Source: Thermoplasmatota archaeon (lineage in GTDB: Archaea; Thermoplasmatota; E2; DHVEG-1). Taken from it: a stretch of 6,201 nt of DNA. Position 1 is the first letter of the stretch. Every line of letters begins with the position of its first letter. The notes below the pieces were generated by a model. It searched no databases. It was not told where the DNA came from and saw only the letters and a program-made list of their open reading frames with translations. The position numbers and the translations under genes are program-made. Where the stretch lies: contig JAUWYM010000054.1 in NCBI GenBank assembly GCA_030615845.1, positions 1 to 6,201 of the forward strand, given 5' to 3'. Of this stretch, positions 1-6,201 are shown piece after piece.

Positions 1-1493
1 CTCAATATTTCTCCAATTGAACTATCAGCTTCGCTACCGGCAACAGCATCAGAAGGAATTATACTACCTATTGCCAAAATCGCTACGATCAGTAAAATAA
101 TTGGAATAAGAAGTCTAATGCCACGCCATACATACTTTCGCCCCAGTTTTTTACTATGTGATATGCCAATAGTAGCTATTATCATGAACAGAAGACCTAT
201 ACCAATTAATAATGAAAACGGAAGTGAAACTGTACCTAGAGGAGTAGGACCATTTTGACCTGGAATAATTATTTGAACGCCATTTATGCCATCAATTTTC
301 ATCAAATCCGCCGTACCAGGGATTTCAAAATCCTGAAGAACATCAGCTCCAGATAAATCATAAGATACCCCATACCACGTGTTAAACAAGCCAAAAATGG
401 CAATGACTATTCCTACAACACAAAGGATGTTACCTATGCTTTTTAAATTGAAACCGTTGATGTAAAACATTGAAATAATTCGTGGACCCAAACCATATTT
501 TTTATGTCGCCTGTAAATAAGAAAACCAGTTATACATAAAGAAGCAGCAGTTATCAAGATAAATATTAAAACAAAATTGTAAAGGAACCATTCAAGCAAA
601 AAAAGATTATCATTGGCCTGAAGGAGAGTATTGCCCCATGAGACTGGATTCTCCCACATTGCACCGCCTTCTCTATACATTGGACCTTCTGGTCCAATCT
701 GTCCAAGAACTGTAGCCCATGCAACATCAGATATATCATCACCACATTCTCCCCATCTACCTCTAAAATCAAGCCACCCCTGCTCTTCTAAAGATTCTAG
801 CGTGTATTCACCAGGCTTTAATATTTTCCCATTACTTCCCACGATATCGTTTGCCACACCTATTTTTCCAGAATAAGATCGCAGATAGTTGGCATGGCTT
901 CCACGTGCTACATAAACTTTAATATGATCTCCATCCCGTTCAACCTGGCCCCATGTCGCCTTCTGACCACCATGGTGTTGACTATAAGCAACCCATTTAG
1001 AATCTCCACTGGGGATAACGACCTGCACCATCTCCCAGTCGCCTTCATGCTGATTCAATTCACCCTTATTAAAAGCATAAAACATCCAATATTGAACAAT
1101 AGTTGTCCCACTTTCTGTATAGACACGATAGTAAACTGTATAACCTAATATGTTCTCCTGACTTTGATAATCATTTATTATACCATTGTCATTCACCGTT
1201 CCTTTTTGGTTGTCAAGATAATAATACCGATAGTCATCTGCTGAATAATAAGAAAGGTCAGATTCAGATGGTGAATATGATATTGGCTCAGTATTATCGA
1301 TTTGAAAAAGATATGAATTATCAATATGATACGAAACGTCAACTGGAAAGCAGGTTTCATCTTTTTCAAAATACAAGATAGGAGCATACTGTTGTGCAAT
1401 ATCGATATCAGCAGCATCTACAGTAGTCGTGAAACTACCTAAAAATAACGAAAAAACAAAACATATAGTAATAAACAATATTTTATACTTCAT
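1..1493 (-). CDS. Membrane-anchored protein with extracytoplasmic Vps62-like domain, 3' end outside the window
   Basis: A frame stays open for 497 codons from the ATG at 1493 and leaves the window at base 1, so the C-terminus is missing. Residues 1-27 look like a signal peptide: Lys2/Lys4, a hydrophobic core from about 5 to 19, and a V-D-A site before Ala28. Residues about 32-290 resemble the Vps62 family: an early QQYAPILYFEKDE stretch, QYWMFYAFN (134-142), HEGDWE (149-154), YSQHH (170-174) and VYVARGSHANYL (193-204). Four hydrophobic helices follow at about 303-326, 353-370, 424-443 and 460-479. Basic loops RRHKKYG and SHSKKLGRK fall where the positive-inside rule predicts cytoplasm, placing the Vps62 domain and the 371-423 loop outside. 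The mature outer domain has only two cysteines, Cys48 and Cys250, a possible disulfide. The start is supported by a strong ribosome binding site. The family is named after a yeast vacuolar sorting protein, but prokaryotic members have no settled function; I assign none. Confidence 0.85.
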   Translation of the reverse strand, partial: MKYKILFITICFVFSLFLGSFTTTVDAADIDIAQQYAPILYFEKDETCFPVDVSYHIDNSYLFQIDNTEPISYSPSESDLSYYSADDYRYYYLDNQKGTVNDNGIINDYQSQENILGYTVYYRVYTESGTTIVQYWMFYAFNKGELNQHEGDWEMVQVVIPSGDSKWVAYSQHHGGQKATWGQVERDGDHIKVYVARGSHANYLRSYSGKIGVANDIVGSNGKILKPGEYTLESLEEQGWLDFRGRWGECGDDISDVAWATVLGQIGPEGPMYREGGAMWENPVSWGNTLLQANDNLFLLEWFLYNFVLIFILITAASLCITGFLIYRRHKKYGLGPRIISMFYINGFNLKSIGNILCVVGIVIAIFGLFNTWYGVSYDLSGADVLQDFEIPGTADLMKIDGINGVQIIIPGQNGPTPLGTVSLPFSLLIGIGLLFMIIATIGISHSKKLGRKYVWRGIRLLIPIILLIVAILAIGSIIPSDAVAGSEADSSIGEIL

Positions 1494-1497
1494 GTAT

Positions 1498-1504
1498 CTC
1501 CTCC
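1498..1504 (-). promoter_or_regulatory. Strong ribosome binding site of the Vps62-like gene
   Basis: Read on the - strand this is GGAGGAG. The GGAGG core is six bases (AGATAC) before the ATG at 1493. It is a near-perfect complement to the 3' end of 16S rRNA and fixes the start codon, with no competing in-frame ATG nearby. Present in both archaea and bacteria, so it does not decide the domain of life. Confidence 0.8.
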
Positions 1505-1541
1505 AAAAAAAGATATTCTCCTGCATTATTTAACCTTTTTC

Positions 1542-1555
1542 AAAAAATTATATAC
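1542..1555 (-). promoter_or_regulatory. Candidate TATA box for the Vps62-like gene, possibly bidirectional
   Basis: On the - strand the block reads GTATATAATTTTTT. If it is an archaeal TATA box, transcription would start about 25 bases downstream, near 1526, giving a leader of roughly 30 bases that just includes the ribosome binding site. On the + strand the same bases read A6 followed by TTATATA, resembling a purine-rich BRE plus TATA box facing gyrB. That would give gyrB a leader of about 110 bases. A bacterial -10 hexamer TATAAT is also contained here (- strand, 1552-1547), but I see no good -35 at 16-18 bases. Assigned from pattern and spacing only. Confidence 0.45.
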
Positions 1556-1586
1556 ATCTGGAACAGTAACATTTATTAGCGCTTAA

Positions 1587-3603
<2,017 letters not shown>

Positions 3604-3605
<2 letters not shown>

Positions 3606-3610
3606 GGTGA
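3604..3610 (+). promoter_or_regulatory. Ribosome binding site of gyrA overlapping the gyrB stop codon
   Basis: GAGGTGA is a strong Shine-Dalgarno sequence six bases before the gyrA ATG at 3617. Its first two bases are the last two of the gyrB TGA stop. A ribosome finishing gyrB therefore sits on the initiation site of gyrA, which suggests translational coupling to keep the two subunits at similar levels. Confidence 0.8.
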
Positions 3611-3616
3611 GAAAAC

Positions 3617-6175
3617 ATGGATGAAGATATCAAAAAAGAAGAAATTCGTACGATAGAATCAGAGATGAAACGTGCCTTTATTGATTATTCAATGAGCGTT
3701 ATTATGAGTAGAGCTCTCCCCGATGTGCGAGATGGTCTTAAACCAGTTCATAGAAGAATTCTGTATGCAATGAATGATATGGGTCTTGCATTTGAACGAC
3801 CATATAAAAAATCTGCAAGGCTTGTCGGAGAAGTTCTTGGTAAATATCATCCTCATGGCGATCAAGCTGTATATGATTCCATGGTTCGTATGGCTCAGGA
3901 TTTCTCTCTTCGATATCCTCTTGTTGACGGTCAGGGAAATTTTGGTTCAATTGATGGAGATTCTGCGGCGGCTATGAGATATACTGAAAGCAAAATGGCA
4001 AAGATTTCAAAACTTATGCTTCAAGACATTGAAAAAGATACGGTTGAATGGAAAGATAATTTTGATGGATCATTAAAAGAACCTGAGGTTCTTCCAGCTG
4101 TTTTTCCAAATCTATTGATCAATGGCTCGTCTGGAATTGCTGTCGGTATGGCAACAAATATGGCACCTCATAATCTTTCTGAAATTGTTGATGGCGTAAT
4201 TCGAGTAATAGATAATCCAGAGATTTATACAACAGAACTTATGGAGATAGTAAAAGGACCTGATTTTCCAACTGGCGGGATCATATATGGACGGGGAGGG
4301 ATACTTAGTGCTCATTCGACAGGACGTGGGCTTGTTCGAATGCGTGCTCGGACAGAAATTGAAGAAACAGATAAACGAAAAAGAATTATTGTAACAGAAA
4401 TACCATATCAAGTCAATAAATCAAATCTTTTGAAAAATATTGCAGAACTTGTTAAAAATAAAAAAATCGAGGGCATTTCTGATCTTCGTGATGAAAGCGA
4501 TCGGAAAGGTATGCGTATTGTCATTGAATTAAAACGTGATGCAATAGAAGACGTTGTATTGAATCATTTATTTCGACATACTGATCTGCAGTCGACTTTT
4601 GGTATTCTTAATCTAGCTATTGTTAAAGGTGAACCGAAGGTTCTCACCATTAAAGAGATGATGCAGCATTTTATTGAATATAGAATTGAAATTATCACCC
4701 GCCGGACAAATTATCTTTTACGTAAAGCTCAGGATAAAATGCATATCCTTGAAGGGCTTATGATTGCTCTGAAAAATATCGATGAAGTTATTAAAATTAT
4801 TAGAGCAAGTAAACAGGCAGAAGAGGCAAAAAATCGTTTGATGAAGCGGTTTTCTCTTTCTGAGATTCAGGTGAAAGCTATTCTTGATATGCGGCTTCAG
4901 AAACTTACAGGCATGGAGATAGAGGCGGTAGAAAATGATTATAATGAAACAAAACAGTTGATAGAACGTTTGGAAGAGCTGCTGAGCGATAAACAGAACA
5001 TCCTCAATGAAATAAAACGAGAGCTCCTTGAAATTAAAGAGAAGTTTGGTGATGAACGTCGTACTGAAATTGTCGAAGGGGAAATCGGTATTGAAATTGA
5101 GGATCTCATACCTGAACAGGAGGTTGTAATCACAATTACTGAATCAGGATACATTAAACGTATACCGACAGAAACATACAGGACACAACGTCGTGGAGGA
5201 AAAGGCCTTATCGGTATGAGAACAAAAGAAGAAGACGTTCTTGTTGATTCGTTTATCACATCCACACATGATTACATCATGTTTTTTACAAACCATGGCA
5301 AGACATTTTGGTTGAAGGGCTATAAGATTCCGGAAGGAGATAGATATGCGAAGGGGAAGGCAATTATAAACCTTTTACCGAGACTTGAGGAAGGAGAATA
5401 TGTAGAAACAGCAATCCCAATACATGAGTTTGATGATGAACATTATTTAGTATTTTCAACAAAAAAAGGAATTGTAAAAAAGACAGTGCTTTCAGCATAC
5501 AGTAACATTCGAGTTAATGGAATAAAAGCGATAAATCTAGATGAAGATGATGAACTTATTAGTACAAAACTTTCTGATGGGAATCAAACAATAATGATTG
5601 CTTCGTCCAATGGTCAAGCATGCAGATTCAATGAAAAAGAAATCAGATCAATGGGGCGAGTCACAAGAGGAGTCATTGGAATTAGATTAAAAAGTAAAGA
5701 TGATGCTGTAGTTGCAATGGCTGTTGTTTCTGAAGAAGGATCTCTTCTTACAATTACAGTAAATGGTTTTGGAAAACGATCACCTATTCAGGAATATAGA
5801 CATACCCATCGCGGAAGTAAAGGCGTAAGAACCATTGTTACAAACGAGAGAAACGGTAAAGTAATTTTTGTCAACGAAGTGACAGATGATCAAGAAATTA
5901 TTTTAACAACAGAACACGGAATGAATGTACGAATACCAGTAAAAGATATAAGAAGCCAAGGACGAAATACTATGGGCGTTAGAATAATGAGACTTAATGA
6001 AGGAGATAAAGTAGTCTCAGTAACTAGAGTAATGGCAGAAGATGATGAGAGAGACGAAGAAAACAATGAAAATGATGAATCTGTTCGGAAAATAGAAGAC
6101 AATGAAACTGATGATATGGATACAATAGATACTGAAGAAAACAATGAAATAGGCGAGGAAACAACTGAAAAATAG
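3617..6175 (+). CDS. gyrA: DNA gyrase subunit A (DNA cleavage-rejoining and wrapping subunit)
   Basis: GyrA cuts and rejoins the gate DNA segment and wraps DNA to make the enzyme a negative supercoiler. The 852 residues match full-length GyrA, and numbering through the breakage-reunion domain coincides with E. coli. Lys42 lies in [14 protein letters not shown] is at 78-82, and catalytic Arg121-Tyr122 is in AAMRYTE. The DNA-intercalating isoleucine is Ile174 in GSSGIAVG. The coiled-coil arm and its return run from about 355 to 490. The C-terminal pinwheel starts near 495; its first blade carries the perfect GyrA box QRRGGKG (524-530), the mark of gyrase rather than topoisomerase IV. Degenerate blade motifs follow near 630, 678, 728 and 778. 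Residues 807-852 are an acidic tail with 23 Asp/Glu. Position 83, the main quinolone-contact serine in E. coli, is Gln (CAA at 3863), while Asp87 is kept. Second gene of the operon, probably coupled to gyrB; no gene follows before the window ends. Confidence 0.98.
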   Translation: MDEDIKKEEIRTIESEMKRAFIDYSMSVIMSRALPDVRDGLKPVHRRILYAMNDMGLAFERPYKKSARLVGEVLGKYHPHGDQAVYDSMVRMAQDFSLRYPLVDGQGNFGSIDGDSAAAMRYTESKMAKISKLMLQDIEKDTVEWKDNFDGSLKEPEVLPAVFPNLLINGSSGIAVGMATNMAPHNLSEIVDGVIRVIDNPEIYTTELMEIVKGPDFPTGGIIYGRGGILSAHSTGRGLVRMRARTEIEETDKRKRIIVTEIPYQVNKSNLLKNIAELVKNKKIEGISDLRDESDRKGMRIVIELKRDAIEDVVLNHLFRHTDLQSTFGILNLAIVKGEPKVLTIKEMMQHFIEYRIEIITRRTNYLLRKAQDKMHILEGLMIALKNIDEVIKIIRASKQAEEAKNRLMKRFSLSEIQVKAILDMRLQKLTGMEIEAVENDYNETKQLIERLEELLSDKQNILNEIKRELLEIKEKFGDERRTEIVEGEIGIEIEDLIPEQEVVITITESGYIKRIPTETYRTQRRGGKGLIGMRTKEEDVLVDSFITSTHDYIMFFTNHGKTFWLKGYKIPEGDRYAKGKAIINLLPRLEEGEYVETAIPIHEFDDEHYLVFSTKKGIVKKTVLSAYSNIRVNGIKAINLDEDDELISTKLSDGNQTIMIASSNGQACRFNEKEIRSMGRVTRGVIGIRLKSKDDAVVAMAVVSEEGSLLTITVNGFGKRSPIQEYRHTHRGSKGVRTIVTNERNGKVIFVNEVTDDQEIILTTEHGMNVRIPVKDIRSQGRNTMGVRIMRLNEGDKVVSVTRVMAEDDERDEENNENDESVRKIEDNETDDMDTIDTEENNEIGEETTEK
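6056..6149 (+). repeat. Short in-frame direct repeat in the gyrA acidic tail
   Basis: The 16-base unit GAAGAAAACAATGAAA occurs at 6056-6071 and again, identical, at 6134-6149. The copies are offset by 78 bases (26 codons), so both are read in the same frame and each encodes E-E-N-N-E. This suggests the acidic tail grew by local duplication or slippage, although low-complexity purine-rich coding sequence could produce a match of this length with less history. Confidence 0.6.
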
Positions 6176-6186
6176 TCTCGCAATTA

Positions 6187-6201
6187 TTTTTTATTTTTTT
6201 T
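6187..6201 (+). terminator. Poly-T transcription terminator after gyrA
   Basis: Eleven bases after the gyrA stop, the + strand has six T, one A and at least eight T, running to the window edge. I see no GC-rich hairpin between the stop codon and the T run. Termination on a bare T tract is characteristic of archaeal RNA polymerase, whereas bacterial intrinsic terminators need a stem-loop. The tract may continue beyond the window. Confidence 0.6.

Noticed and set aside
631..1381. Several + strand open frames of 80-90 codons opposite the Vps62-like gene
   Set aside because: They lie antisense to a 497-codon frame with a signal peptide, family motifs and a strong ribosome binding site; their translations show no recognisable domain.
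4939..5265. - strand frame of 108 codons inside gyrA
   Set aside because: It overlaps the conserved coiled-coil and GyrA-box region, and its serine- and arginine-rich translation looks like the complement of acidic coding sequence.
5890..6183. - strand serine-rich frame opposite the gyrA 3' end
   Set aside because: Its Ser-rich content is the reverse complement of the GAA/GAT/GAC codons of the acidic tail, and it has no start context.

Overview
The window holds a complete DNA gyrase operon, gyrB (1689-3605) followed by gyrA (3617-6175) on the + strand. Divergently placed upstream is the 5' two-thirds or so of a membrane protein gene on the - strand. That gene runs off the left edge of the window (1-1493) and carries an extracytoplasmic Vps62-type domain. 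Nearly every base is accounted for. The only non-coding stretches are the 195-bp divergent intergenic region (1494-1688), an 11-bp gap between the gyrase genes, and a short T-rich tail (6176-6201).

The DNA is AT-rich by eye. Strong purine-rich Shine-Dalgarno sequences precede two of the three genes. TATA-box-like elements sit at plausible archaeal distances from the divergent starts, and a hairpin-free poly-T run follows gyrA. Together with gyrB and gyrA adjacent and not linked to dnaA/recF, and a 638-residue GyrB without the enterobacterial insert, this fits an archaeon of the euryarchaeal side (Thermoplasmata or methanogen relatives, which carry a bacterial-type gyrase). A low-GC bacterium is not excluded, because gyrase itself is shared by both domains.

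GyrB supplies the GHKL ATPase and the TOPRIM metal site; GyrA supplies the catalytic tyrosine (Tyr122) and a DNA-wrapping C-terminal domain with a textbook GyrA box. They form the A2B2 enzyme that introduces negative supercoils. All catalytic residues I looked for are present in both. Two traits of GyrA stand out: Gln at the position of E. coli Ser83, the main quinolone contact, and a very acidic, partly repeated 46-residue tail.

The divergent gene encodes a predicted signal peptide, a secreted-side Vps62-like domain and at least four transmembrane helices. Its function is unknown and nothing visible ties it to gyrase except the shared upstream region. I see no CRISPR array, mobile element, tRNA or rRNA. 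Most of this window is ordinary housekeeping sequence; the Vps62 membrane protein is its least understood part.
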